Shown in pieces: positions 35,849 through 47,611 of a DNA stretch of 64,000 nucleotides (position 1 is its first letter; each line of letters opens with the position of its first letter). A program made the position numbers and the translations under genes. The stretch lies in the NCBI RefSeq assembly GCF_048771995.1, contig NC_133026.1:150621001-150685000 (forward strand), read 5' to 3'. This DNA comes from Taeniopygia guttata (Eukaryota; Chordata; Aves; Passeriformes; Estrildidae). The notes beneath the pieces were generated by a model. That model worked only from the letters and a program-made list of their open reading frames with translations. It had not been told where the DNA came from and made no database searches.

Positions 35849-38169
35849 GTGGCCTTGGGGCATTTTTTAGGCAACACCTCTTTGCTGACCCAGCCTGGTG
35901 AGTGATGAGATGGGAATTGTTTTCCTCGCCACATTTCTGCAATTCCATGTCCTTTCCATGATTCTGCATCTCCATCTGACCTTGGCGGCAGCTTTTAAAT
36001 GTTAGTAATGATGACCAAAATTTGATGATGATGTTGTTGGTTTTCAGGGAGGGCTGACAACATGACCAAAGCTTTGGACAGTGAGGTGTCATCCATGAAG
36101 TCACTCCAGAACACTGCTGTGCTGCGGTTTGTGGCCGTCTTGTGAAGACGGGCCCCGTTCCCTCCCATGTCTGTTAGGCTGGTCTGGGATATGCAGGTGT
36201 GCTTGGGGTGACAGATCTGGTCCTTTCATCATGTTTTCTCCCTCCCCTCCTTGGCTCCATGTCTGTAGTCTTGTCTCTATGCCTCTCCTTTCCTTCTGGA
36301 GATGGGAAAGCGATCCCTGTGATTTAGGGAGGTCTCCCATGCTCCCCAAACCCTTGTGTTGGTTCATCTGTTAGCGCTCATCTTACCTGGGCACAGGAAG
36401 GTCACACTGTGGGGTCACAGAGCTGGGCTCTTACACATGGAAAGGACTGGTGATGGATAGGGAGAACAAGGCACATGAGGGTCAGGTGAAGGAATGGGCG
36501 TGTTCAATTTTCAGAGGAAGGTTGTCCTTGTTGCCCTCTGGAGTTAGCTGAACAGAAATCATTCACATCAGTCTTGTCTCTCTTTTCCCAGCTTTCAGAG
36601 ATGAGGGAATGGAGTCAATTTGCTCTAGGGAAAGCGGAGTTAGGTATTAGGGAGAATTCCTTCACAAGTAGACTTTTCAAGCTCTGTGCATGACTGCCCA
36701 AGGACAGTGGTGTAGTCTCCGTTGCTAGATGAATTTAGAAGCCATGGAGATTTAGACTTTGGCATGTTTGATGGTGACGTTACAGGAGATGGAGGAATGG
36801 TGGGACTTGATGCAGTTTTACATTTAAGTCATTTACAAATGAAACATTTCTGAAATTGGTGGCACTCACAGATTTGTTTTCCATTTGGGCTGCATGTCAA
36901 GAGTCTTCTTCAGCTTAAGGGGTTCCATGGGTGTTGGGGGCAGCTGAGCAAGGGAGGAGAGGGTAGATGGGAGCAGCAGCAGCAGGTGAGGGGTGAGGCA
37001 GGCCTTGGTGGTCTTGAGTTGTGGCAAGTGCCGATGGGTGAGGCCACTTGGAGGATTTGCCTTGAGGAAATGGTGCTTGGCTGAGCTGTGTGTCTGCTCT
37101 GTGCCAGTGCCTCAGCCTGGGCATGAGGGGAGAGCTGTGGCTGCTGTTGGACACAACCCTTTTGTGAAGCCTTTGAGGCTCCTTCCCATTCTCCACTCCA
37201 GAGCACCCGAACAAGCCCAGGTTGCCAGAGAGTGCCGTGAGGGGCCTGAGAGTGGCTGAGAGGCTGGCCCAGAGGCTGGGGATCAGTGGCACGAAGCCCA
37301 GATGGAGTCAAGTCCTGAGGGAAGCATGTCGAGAGTTGCATCCATGAGGCCCAGCCTGTTGAAGATCCTCAGCAAGGGTGGGGGCAGTGGAGTGTGAAAG
37401 AAGGGCAGTGGAGGACCAGCAAGATCGGGAAAGGGTGGAGCAGCTTTCCTAGAGGAGAGCTGGGATTCCCAGGAGACAAGGATGGATGGGGGTGTCATGA
37501 GTGTGGATAAATCCCTGGTGGCAAAGGATGAATCCAGGGAGCCCGGCTGTTCTCAGCAGTGGAGGAGGAGGGGGAAGGACACAAATGGAAATTGATGAAA
37601 TTCTATGGGCAGAGAAGGCAAGAACTTTTCGTTGTGATAGATGTAAGAAAGTGAAAGTGGTGAGGGGATCTGGGAGATGCCATCTGATGTCCTGGGAGAT
37701 CCAAAACTGAGCTGTCCATTGTGTTGGGAATGCAGCTCTTGCTAACTTTCCTTGATCAGTGGATTGGAAGCATTTGCACTCTAGAATTTGTGTCAAAGGC
37801 AATGACTTTTTTTTTTTTTTTTTTTTTTGTTGTGGGGTGTCAATTGTCTTGCTGGGAAGAGATTTTGCCAGGTGTGTTCTGGCATGGAGTGACTCTTCCA
37901 GTTTTATGCTCAGGAGGGGATTGGGTCAAATGCTTTGGTGAATCAGGATCCGGGCTTGTGTTGCATTTTAGGTGGTGTTTCCCTCCGTCCCTGCTTCCTA
38001 CAACAGTCTTGGTAGTTCCTGGTGGTGACGGATTTGCTAAGAAAGGTTTTGTTGCCCTTTTCCATCCACCCCAGCGGCCTGTTCATTGCAAGAAATGTGC
38101 CGGATGAGGGTGTGAGAGCATTAGAATTTAAAATTACCAGAGTCCTCTGAGGCTTTGATGCAAGAGAAC
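35849..38169. repeat. Array spacer 12
   Basis: CR1-a about 36443-36860, CR1-b about 37277-37767, 22-T tract at 37807-37828. No gene. Confidence 0.7.
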
Positions 38170-38321
38170 TTTATTGAGGAAAAAGATGGAAAAGACGAAG
38201 GAAGCAAGTGGAAAGGATCATGTAGGGGGCAAGAAGGGCAACGATCAGCCGAGGTGCTTTGCTTGCAGGTTCTGTTTCCTGAGGATCAAATTTCCTGTGT
38301 CAGGAGTGGTGCTGAGGGCCC

Positions 38322-38630
38322 TTAGCAGATGTAGCCACCCCTTCTGCCATAGCAGCCCAGGCCGTAGCCATAGCCCAGGCCAAAGCCAAATCCACCAGAG
38401 ATGGGCTGTCCCTGGGCGTTGAGTTCGCTACCGACAGCAGCCGAGGAGGTGGATCCGACGGCGGTGTTCTGGGGGAAGGAGGTCATGATGGGTCCTGGCA
38501 GGGTGACCAGCACAGGGGAAGGGTCGATGATGACGCGGGAATCCTGGCATTGCAGGGCACAGGGCTCGTTGCAGCTGTTGGCCAGCGGGGTGGGTCCGCA
38601 GGTGGATCCGCAGCGGGTGTTGCAGGCCAT
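38322..38630 (-). CDS. Feather beta-keratin gene 13 (102 aa)
   Basis: The shortest copy: a Gly-Gly-Leu step is missing from the tail ([12 protein letters not shown]). It carries Asp36 (VIIDPSP) and Val66, both otherwise typical of the second subfamily, on a core-subfamily head and tail, so it looks mosaic. Intron 38651-38846, polyadenylation signal 38170-38175. An open in-frame run back to 39032 crosses intron and promoter and is not coding. Confidence 0.96.
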   Translation of the reverse strand: MACNTRCGSTCGPTPLANSCNEPCALQCQDSRVIIDPSPVLVTLPGPIMTSFPQNTAVGSTSSAAVGSELNAQGQPISGGFGFGLGYGYGLGCYGRRGGYIC

Positions 38631-38911
38631 GGCTGTGGTGTGGAGGGTGCCTGGAAGAGAATGGGTGAGGTAGGAACAGGGGTGTGGAGTTTTTAGAAGC
38701 AGTGATGCAGGAGGGCGAGGGAAAGTGTGCAGGTTGTTGTGGGGCTGTGGGGAGGCGTGAGGGCTGCTGAAGCAGGGGCCGAGCTGGCTGGAAGAGAAGG
38801 GCCAGGAGAAGGGCTGGAGCAGGAGGGTCAGGGGATTGAGGCTCACCTGGTTTTTGGCAGGAGCAGAAGGCTTCAGGTGAAGTGTGTGAGGGAGAGAGGC
38901 TCTGGCCTGGC

Positions 38912-38949
38912 TTTTATGCTGGTCTGGAGGAGTGGGACAACCCTTTCCC
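38912..38949 (-). promoter_or_regulatory. Keratin gene 13 core promoter
   Basis: CATAAAA at 38912-38918; the CCCACCCC stretch is altered to CCCACTCC and one dyad arm is changed. Confidence 0.72.
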
Positions 38950-41268
38950 ATGGCCTTGGGGCATTTTGTGGCAGCACCTCTTTGCTGATCCAGACTGGTG
39001 AGTGATGAGGTGGGAATTGCTTTCCCTGCCACATTTCTGCAGTTCCATGTCCTCTCCTTGATTCTGCATCTCCATCTGACCTTGGCGGCAGCTTTTAAAT
39101 GTTAGTAATAAAGACCAAAATTTGATGATGATGTTGTTGTTTTTCAGGGAGGGCTGACAACAGGACCAAAGCTTTGGACAGTGAGGTGTCATCCATGAAG
39201 TCACTCCACACTCTGGTGTGCTGTGGTTTGTGGCCTTCTTGTGAAGACGGGCCCCGTTCCCTCCCATGTCTGTTAGGCTGGTCTGGGATATGCAGGTGTG
39301 CTTGGGGTGACAGATCTGGTCCTTTCATCATGTTTTCTTCCTCCCCGCCGTGGCTCCATGTTTTTGAGTCTGTCTCTATGCCTTTCCTTTCCTTCTGGAG
39401 ATGGGAAAGCGATCCCTGTGATTTAGGGAGGTCTCCCATGCTCCCCAAACTCTTGTGTTGGTTCATCTGTAGCGCTCATCTTACCTGGGCACAGGAAGGT
39501 CACACTGTGGGGTCACAGAGCTGGGCTCTTACACATGGAAAGGAAATCTGGTGTAGGATAAGGAGAACAAAGCACATGAGGGGCAGGAGAAGGAATGGGC
39601 GTGTTCAATTTTCAGAGAAAGGTTGTCCTTGTTGCCCGCTGGAGTTAGCTGAACAGAAATCATCCACATCAGTCTTGTCTCCCTTTTTCCCAGCCTTCAG
39701 AGAAGAGGGAATGGAGTGAATTTGCTCTAAGGGAGGTTGAGTTAGGTATTAGGGAGAATTCCTTCACAAGTAGAGTTTCAAGCTCTGTGCATGACTGCCC
39801 AAGGACAGTGGTGTAGTCTCCATTGATAGATGAATTTAGAAGCCATGCAGATTTGGACTTTGGCATGTTTGATGGTGACATTATGGGAGATTGAGGAATG
39901 GTTGGACTTGATGCCATTTTGCATTTAAGCATTCTACAAATGAAATATTTCTGAGATTGGTGGCACTCACAGATTTGTTTTCCAGTTGGACTGCATGTCA
40001 AGAGCCTTTTCCAACTGAAGGGATTCCATGGGTGTTGGGGGCAGCTGGGCAAGGGAGGAGAGGGTAGATGGAGCAGCAGCAGGTAAGGGGTGAGGCAGGC
40101 CTTGGTGGTCTTGAGTTGTGGCAAGTGCCGATGGGTGAGGCCACTTGGAGGATTTGCCTTGAGGAAATGGTGCTTGGCTGAGCTGTGTGTCTGCTCTGTG
40201 CCAGTGCCTCAGCCTGGGCATGAGGGGAGAGCTGTGGCTGCTGTTGGTCACAACCCTTTTGTGAAGCCTTTGAGGCTCCTTCCCATTCTCCACTCCCAGA
40301 GCACCCGAACAAGCCCAGGTTGCCAGAGAGTGCCGTGAGTGGCCTGAGAGTGGCTGAGAGGCTGGCCCAGAGGCTGGGGATCAGTGGCACAAAGCCCAGA
40401 TGGAGTCAAGTCTCAAGGGAAGCATGTCGAGAGTTGCATCCATGAGGCCCAGCCTGTTGAAGATCCTCAGCAAGGGTGGGGGCAGTGGAGTGTGAAAGAA
40501 GGGCAGCGGAGGACCACCAAGATCCTGAAAGGGTGGAGCAGCTTTCCTAGAGGAGAGCTGGGATTCCCAGGAGACAAGGATGGATGGGGGTGTCATGAGT
40601 GTGGATAAATCCCTGGTGGCAAAGGATGAATCCAGGGATCCCGGCTGTTCTCAGCAGTGGAGGAGAAGAGGGAAGGGCACAAATGGAAATGGATGCAATT
40701 CTATGGGCAGGGAAGGCAAGAACTTTTCATTGTGATAGATGTAAGAAAGTGAAGCCGGTGATGGGATCTGGGAGATGCCACCTGATATCCTGGGAGATCC
40801 AAAACTCAGCTGTCCATTGTGCTGGGAATCCGGCTCTTGCTGACTCAGCTTGATCAGTGGGGTGGAAGCTCTTGCACTCTAGAGTATGTGTCAAAGGCAA
40901 TGATGTTATTTCTTTTTTTATTTGTTGTGGTGGAATTTCAAGTGTCTTGCTGGGAAGAGGTTTTGCCAAGTGTGTTCTGGCATGGAGTGACTCTTCCAGT
41001 TTTATGCTCTGGAGTGGATTGGGTCAAATGCTTTGGTGTATCAGGATCTGGGGCTTGTGTCACATTTTAGGCGGTGTTTCCCTCCATCCCTGCTTCCCAC
41101 AACAGTCTTGGTTGTTCCTGGTGGTGACCGATTTTCTAAGAAAGGATTTGTTGCCCGTTTCCATCCACCCCAATGTCCTGTTCATTGCAAGAAATGTGCC
41201 GGATGAGGGTGTGAGAGCTTTGGAATTAAAAAGGGACGGAGTCACCTGAGGCTTTGATGCAAGAGAAC
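38950..41268. repeat. Array spacer 13
   Basis: CR1-a about 39542-39960, CR1-b about 40374-40865; the poly-T is interrupted (cttttttta) near 40912. No gene. Confidence 0.7.
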
Positions 41269-41420
41269 TTTATTGAGGCAAAAGATGGAAAAGACGAAGG
41301 AAGCAAGTGGAAAGGATTGTGTAAGAGGCAAGAAGGGCAACGGTCAGCCGAGGTGATTTGCTTGCAGGTTCTGTTGTCTGAGGATCAAATTTCCTGTGTC
41401 AGGGGTGGTGCTGAGGGCCC

Positions 41421-41735
41421 TTAGCAGATGTAGCCACCCCTCCTGCCATAGCAGCCCAGCCCATAGCCATAGCCAAGGCCAAAGCCAAATCCAAATCCAC
41501 CAGAGATGGGCTGTCCCTGGGCGTTGAGTTCACTGCCCAGAGCAGCCGAGGAGGTGGATCCGACGGCGGTGTTCTGGGGGAAGGAGGTCATGATGGGTCC
41601 TGGCAGGGTGACCAGCACAGGGGAAGGGTTGATGATGACGCGGGAATCCTGGCATTGCAGGGCACAGGGCTCGTTGCAGCTGTTGGCCAGCGGGGTGGGT
41701 CCACAGGTGGATCCGCAGCGGGTGTTGCAGGCCAT
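41421..41735 (-). CDS. Feather beta-keratin gene 14 (104 aa)
   Basis: Tail shows two length changes: one extra Gly-Phe (GFGFGFGLG) and loss of the Gly-Gly-Leu step before GCYGRR, as in gene 13. Head and core are consensus. Intron 41756-41948, polyadenylation signal 41269-41274. CDS, intron and promoter are repeated exactly as gene 15. Confidence 0.96.
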   Translation of the reverse strand: MACNTRCGSTCGPTPLANSCNEPCALQCQDSRVIINPSPVLVTLPGPIMTSFPQNTAVGSTSSAALGSELNAQGQPISGGFGFGFGLGYGYGLGCYGRRGGYIC

Positions 41736-42013
41736 GGGTGTGGTGTGGAGGGTGCCTGGAAGAGAATGGCTGAGGTAGGACAGGGATGTGGGAGAGTGGG
41801 GGGCAGTAATGCAGGTGGACAAGGGAGTGTGGAAGGTGTGGTGGGGCTGTGGGGAGGCGTGAGGGCTGCTGAGGCTGGGGCTGAGCGTGCTGGAAGAGAA
41901 GGGCGAGGAGAAGGGCAGGAGCAGGATGGTCAGGGGTGTGAGGCTCACCTGGTTTTTGGCAGGAGCAGAAGGCTTCAGGAGAAGTGTGTGAGGGAGAGAG
42001 GCTCTGGCCTGGC

Positions 42014-42051
42014 TTTTATGCTGGTCTGGAGGGGTGGGGCAACCTTTTCCC
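42014..42051 (-). promoter_or_regulatory. Keratin gene 14 core promoter
   Basis: CATAAAA at 42014-42020; dyad degenerate (ggggcaaccttttccc). Confidence 0.75.
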
Positions 42052-44364
42052 GTGGCCTTGGGGCATTTTTTAGGCAACGCCTCTTTGCTGACCCAGCCTG
42101 GTGAGTGATGAGGTGGGAATTGTCTTCCTCGACATATTTCTTCAATTCCATGTCCTGTTCTTGAGTCTATTTCTGTATCTGACCTTGGCGGCAGCTTTTA
42201 AATGTTCGTAATACAGACCAGAATTTGATGATGATGTTGTTGTTTTTCAGGGAGGGCTGACAACATGACCAAAGCTTTGGACAGTGAGGTGTCATCCATG
42301 AAGTCACTCCACCACACTGGTGTGCTGTGGTTTGTGGCCGTCTTGTGAAGATGGGCCCCGTTCCCTCCCATGTCTGTTAGGCTGGTCTGGGATATGCAGG
42401 TGTGCTTGGGGTGACAGATCTGGTCCTTTCATCATGTTTTCTTCCTCCCCTCCTTGGCTCCATGTCTGTAGTCTTCTCTCTATGCCTCTCCTTTCCTCCT
42501 GGAGATGGGAAAGTGATCCCTGTGATTTAGGGAGGTCTCCCATGCTACCCAAAGTCTTGTGTTGGTTCATCTGTAGCGCTCATCTTACCTGGGCACAGGA
42601 AGGTCACACTGTGGGGTCACAGAGCTGGCTCTTACACATGGAAAGGAAATCTGGTGAAGGATAGGGAGAACAAGACACATGAGGGGCAGGTGAAGGAAAT
42701 GGGCGTGTTCAATTTTCAGAGAAAGGTTGTCCTTGTTGCCCTCTGGAGTTAGCTGAACAGAAATCATTCACATCAGGCTTGTCTCTCTTTTCCCCAGCCT
42801 TCGGAAAAGAGGGAATGGAGTCAGTTTGCTCTAGGGAAAGTTGAGTGTAGGTTTTAGGGAGAATTCCTTCACAAGTAGAGTTTTCAAGCTCTGTGCATGA
42901 CTGCCCAAGGACAGTGGTGTAGTCTCCATTGCTAGATGAATTTAGAAGCCATGGAGATTTGGCCTTTGGCATGTTTGATGCTGACCTTACAGGAGATGGA
43001 GGAATGGTTGGACTTGATGCAGATTTACATTTAAGTCTTTTACAAATGAAACATTTCTGAGATTGGTGGCACTCACAGATTTGTTTTCAGTTGGGCTGCA
43101 TGTCAAGAGTCTTCTCCAGCTGAAGGGATTCCATGGGTGTTGGTGGCAGCTGAGCAAGGGAGGCGAGGGTAGATGGGAGCAGCAGCAGGTGAGGGGTGAG
43201 GCAGGCCTTGGTGGCCTTGAGTTGTGGCAAGTGCCGATGGGTGAGGCCACTTGGAGGATTTCCCTTGAGGAAATGGTGCTTGGCTGAGCTGTGTGTCTGC
43301 TCTGTGCCAGTGCCTCAGCCTGGGCATGAGGGGAGAGCTGTGGCTGCTGTTGGACACAACCCTTTTGTGAAGCCTTTGAGGCTCCTTCCCATTCTCCACT
43401 GCCAGAGCACCCAAACAAGCCCAGGTTGCCAGAGAGTGCAGTGAGTGGCCTGAGAGTGGCTGAGAGGCTGGCCCAGAGGCTGGGGATCAGTGGCACGAAG
43501 CCCAGATGGAGTCAAGTCTCAAGGGAAGCATGTCGAGAGTTGCATCCATGAGGCCCAGCCTGTTGAAGATCCTCAGCAAGGGTGGGAGCAGTGGAGTGTG
43601 ATAGAAGGGCAGTGGAGGACCAGCAAGATCCTGAAAGGGTGGAGCAGCTTTCGTAGAGGAGAGCTGGAATTCCCAGGAGACAATGATGGATAGGGGTGCC
43701 ATGAATGTGGATAAATCCCTGGTGGCAAAGGATGTATCCAGGGAGCCCGGCTGTTCTCAGCAGTGGAGGAGAAGGGGGAAGGGCACAAATGGAAATGGAT
43801 GCAATTCTCTGAGTGGAGAAGGCAAGAACTTTTCATTTGTGAGTGTGACCAGAAAGTGAAAGCGGTGATGGGATCTGGGAGATGCCATCTGATGTCCTGG
43901 GAGATCCAAAACTGAATTGTCCATTGTTCTGAGATTCCCCTCTTGCTGAATCTGCTTAATCAGTGGGATGGAAGCACTTGCACTCTGGAATTTGTGTGAA
44001 AGGCAATGATGTTATTTCTTCTTTTGTGGTGGAGTTTCAAGTGTCTTGCTGGGAAGAGATTTTGGCAAGTGTGTTCTGGCATGGAGTGACTCTTCCAGTT
44101 TTATGCTCTGGAGGGTATTGGGTCAAATGCTTTGGTGTAGCAGGGAATGGGTTTGTGTTGTGTTTTAGAAAGTGTCCCCTCCGTCCCTGCTTCCCGTAAC
44201 AGTCTTGGTAGTTCCTGGTGGTGACCGATTTGCTAAGAAATGTTTGTTGCCCTTTTCCATCGACCCCAAGGGTCTGTTCATTGCAAGAAATATGCCGGAG
44301 GAGGGTGTGAGTGCATTGGAATTCAAAAGGAACTGAGTCATCTGAGGCTTTGATGCAAGAGAAC
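42052..44364. repeat. Array spacer 14
   Basis: CR1-a about 42644-43066, CR1-b about 43481-43971. Identity with spacer 15 begins just left of CR1-b, at about 43414. Poly-T eroded to cttcttttg. No gene. Confidence 0.7.
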
Positions 44365-44516
44365 TTTATTGAGGCAAAAGATGGAAAAGACAATGGAAGC
44401 AAGTGGAAAGGATTGTGTAAGGGGCAAGAAGGGCAATGATCAGCCGAGGTGATTTGCTTGCAGGTTCTGTTGTCTGAGGATCAAATTTCCTGTGTCAGGA
44501 GTGGTGCTGAGGGCCC

Positions 44517-44831
44517 TTAGCAGATGTAGCCACCCCTCCTGCCATAGCAGCCCAGCCCATAGCCATAGCCAAGGCCAAAGCCAAATCCAAATCCACCAGA
44601 GATGGGCTGTCCCTGGGCGTTGAGTTCACTGCCCAGAGCAGCCGAGGAGGTGGATCCGACGGCGGTGTTCTGGGGGAAGGAGGTCATGATGGGTCCTGGC
44701 AGGGTGACCAGCACAGGGGAAGGGTTGATGATGACGCGGGAATCCTGGCATTGCAGGGCACAGGGCTCGTTGCAGCTGTTGGCCAGCGGGGTGGGTCCAC
44801 AGGTGGATCCGCAGCGGGTGTTGCAGGCCAT
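44517..44831 (-). CDS. Feather beta-keratin gene 15 (104 aa)
   Basis: Same CDS as gene 14, including both tail-length changes. Intron 44852-45044, polyadenylation signal 44365-44370. Upstream identity with gene 14 continues through the promoter and stops at about 45408. Confidence 0.95.
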   Translation of the reverse strand: MACNTRCGSTCGPTPLANSCNEPCALQCQDSRVIINPSPVLVTLPGPIMTSFPQNTAVGSTSSAALGSELNAQGQPISGGFGFGFGLGYGYGLGCYGRRGGYIC

Positions 44832-45109
44832 GGGTGTGGTGTGGAGGGTGCCTGGAAGAGAATGGCTGAGGTAGGACAGGGATGTGGGAGAGTGGGGGGC
44901 AGTAATGCAGGTGGACAAGGGAGTGTGGAAGGTGTGGTGGGGCTGTGGGGAGGCGTGAGGGCTGCTGAGGCTGGGGCTGAGCGTGCTGGAAGAGAAGGGC
45001 GAGGAGAAGGGCAGGAGCAGGATGGTCAGGGGTGTGAGGCTCACCTGGTTTTTGGCAGGAGCAGAAGGCTTCAGGAGAAGTGTGTGAGGGAGAGAGGCTC
45101 TGGCCTGGC

Positions 45110-45147
45110 TTTTATGCTGGTCTGGAGGGGTGGGGCAACCTTTTCCC
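45110..45147 (-). promoter_or_regulatory. Keratin gene 15 core promoter
   Basis: CATAAAA at 45110-45116 with the degenerate dyad of gene 14. Confidence 0.75.
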
Positions 45148-47460
45148 GTGGCCTTGGGGCATTTTTTAGGCAACGCCTCTTTGCTGACCCAGCCTGGTGA
45201 GTGATGAGGTGGGAATTGTCTTCCTCGACATATTTCTTCAATTCCATGTCCTGTTCTTGAGTCTATTTCTGTATCTGACCTTGGCGGCAGCTTTTAAATG
45301 TTCGTAATACAGACCAGAATTTGATGATGATGTTGTTGTTTTTCAGGGAGGGCTGACAACATGACCAAAGCTTTGGACAGTGAGGTGTCATCCATGAAGT
45401 CACTCCACAACACTGGTGTGCTGTAGTTTGTGGCCGTCTTGTGAAGACGGTCCCCGTTCCCTCACATGTTCTGTTAGGCTGGTCTGGGATATGCAGGTGT
45501 GCTTGGGGTGACAGATCTGGTCCTTTCATCATGTTTTCTTCCTCCCCTCCTTGGCTCCATGTCTGTAGTCTTCTCTCTATGCCTCTCCTTTCCTCCTGGA
45601 GATGGGAAAGTGATCCCTGTGATTTAGGGAGGTCTCCCATGCTACCCAAAGTCTTGTGTTGGTTCATCTGTAGCGCTCGTCTTACCTGGGCACAGGAAGG
45701 TCACACTGTGGGGTCACAGAGCTGGCTCTTACACATGGAAAGGAAATCTGGTGAAGGATAAGGAGAACAAGGCACATGAAGGTCAGGTGAAGGAATGGGC
45801 GTGTTCAATTTTCAGAGAAAGGTTGTCCTTGTTGCCCGCTGGAGTTAGCTGAACAGAAACCATTCACATCAGTCTTGTCTCCCTTTTTTTCCCGACTTCA
45901 GAGAAGAGGGAACAGAGTCAATTTGCTCTTCGGAAAGTTGAGTTAGGTATTAGGGAGAATTCCTTCACAAGTAGAGTTTTCAAGCTCTGTGCATGACTGC
46001 CCAAGGACAGTGGTGTAGTCTCCATTGCTAGATGAATTTAGAAGCCATGGAGATTTGGACTTTGGCATGTTTGATGGTGACCATACAGGAGATGGAGGAA
46101 TGATTGGATTTGATGCTGATTTACATTTAAGTCTTTTACAAATGAAACCTTTCTGAAATTGGTGGCATTCACAGATTTGTTTTCCAGTTGGACTGCATGT
46201 CAAGAGTCTTTTCCAGCTGAAGGGATTCCATGGGTGTTGGGGGCAGCTGCGCAAGAGAGGAGAGGGTAGATGGGAGCAGCAGCAGGTGAGGGGTGAGGCA
46301 GGCCTTGGTGGTCTTGAGTTGTGGCAAGTGCCGATGGGTGAGGCCACTTGGAGGATTTACCTTGAGGAAATGGTGCTTGGCTGAGCTGTGTGTCTGCTCT
46401 GTGTCAGTGCCTCAGCCTGGCATGAGGGGAGAGCTGTGGCTGCTGTTGGACTCAACCCTTTTGTGAAGCCTTTGAGGCTCCTTCCCATTCTCCACTGCCA
46501 GAGCACCCGAACAAGCCCAGGTTGCCAGAGAGTGCAGTGAGTGGCCTGAGAGTGGCTGAGAGGCTGGCCCAGAGGCTGGGGATCAGTGGCACGAAGCCCA
46601 GATGGAGTCAAGTCTCAAGGGAAGCATGTCGAGAGTTGCATCCATGAGGCCCAGCCTGTTGAAGATCCTCAGCAAGGGTGGGAGCAGTGGAGTGTGATAG
46701 AAGGGCAGTGGAGGACCAGCAAGATCCTGAAAGGGTGGAGCAGCTTTCGTAGAGGAGAGCTGGAATTCCCAGGAGACAATGATGGATAGGGGTGCCATGA
46801 ATGTGGATAAATCCCTGGTGGCAAAGGATGTATCCAGGGAGCCCGGCTGTTCTCAGCAGTGGAGGAGAAGGGGGAAGGGCACAAATGGAAATGGATGCAA
46901 TTCTCTGAGTGGAGAAGGCAAGAACTTTTCATTTGTGAGTGTGACCAGAAAGTGAAAGCGGTGATGGGATCTGGGAGATGCCATCTGATGTCCTGGGAGA
47001 TCCAAAACTGAATTGTCCATTGTTCTGAGATTCCCCTCTTGCTGAATCTGCTTAATCAGTGGGATGGAAGCACTTGCACTCTGGAATTTGTGTGAAAGGC
47101 AATGATGTTATTTCTTCTTTTGTGGTGGAGTTTCAAGTGTCTTGCTGGGAAGAGATTTTGGCAAGTGTGTTCTGGCATGGAGTGACTCTTCCAGTTTTAT
47201 GCTCTGGAGGGTATTGGGTCAAATGCTTTGGTGTAGCAGGGAATGGGTTTGTGTTGTGTTTTAGAAAGTGTCCCCTCCGTCCCTGCTTCCCGTAACAGTC
47301 TTGGTAGTTCCTGGTGGTGACCGATTTGCTAAGAAATGTTTGTTGCCCTTTTCCATCGACCCCAAGGGTCTGTTCATTGCAAGAAATATGCCGGAGGAGG
47401 GTGTGAGTGCATTGGAATTCAAAAGGAACTGAGTCATCTGAGGCTTTGATGCAAGAGAAC
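45148..47460. repeat. Array spacer 15
   Basis: CR1-a about 45742-46162, CR1-b about 46577-47067, then a normal-looking keratin 3' flank that leads to no gene. 45405-46510 is the part diverged from spacer 14. Confidence 0.7.
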
Positions 47461-47611
47461 TTTATTGAGGCAAAAGATGGAAAAGACAATGGAAGCAAGT
47501 GGAAAGGATTGTGTAAGGGGCAAGAAGGGCAATGATCAGCCGAGGTGATTTGCTTGCAGGTTCTGTTGTCTGAGGATCAAATTTCCTGTGTCAGGAGTGG
47601 TGCTGAGGGCC
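47461..47611 (-). pseudogene. Orphan keratin 3' UTR (gene 16 deleted)
   Basis: An AATAAA at 47461-47466 and the full stretch that elsewhere forms the keratin 3' UTR are present, up to gctgagggcc, where the stop codon should follow within a few bases. Instead the sequence jumps to ctgagagtggctgagaggct, normally found just before CR1-b. Shared GGCC at the junction points to recombination or end-joining at short homology. About 2.0 kb is missing: the whole CDS, intron, exon 1, promoter, CR1-a and most of the GC-rich stretch. Confidence 0.85.

Larger units (their letters stand above)
41405..44500. repeat. 3,096 bp duplication, left copy
   Basis: Pairs with 44501-47596 at a constant 3,096-bp offset. 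Identity is complete in what I compared from 41405 to about 42311 and again from about 43414 onward, but the middle (about 42312-43413) differs at many sites and small indels from its partner. Confidence 0.75.
44501..47611. repeat. 3,096 bp duplication, right copy
   Basis: Holds gene 15 and the 3' flank of a missing gene. Its right end is set by the deletion junction at about 47608-47612. Confidence 0.75.
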
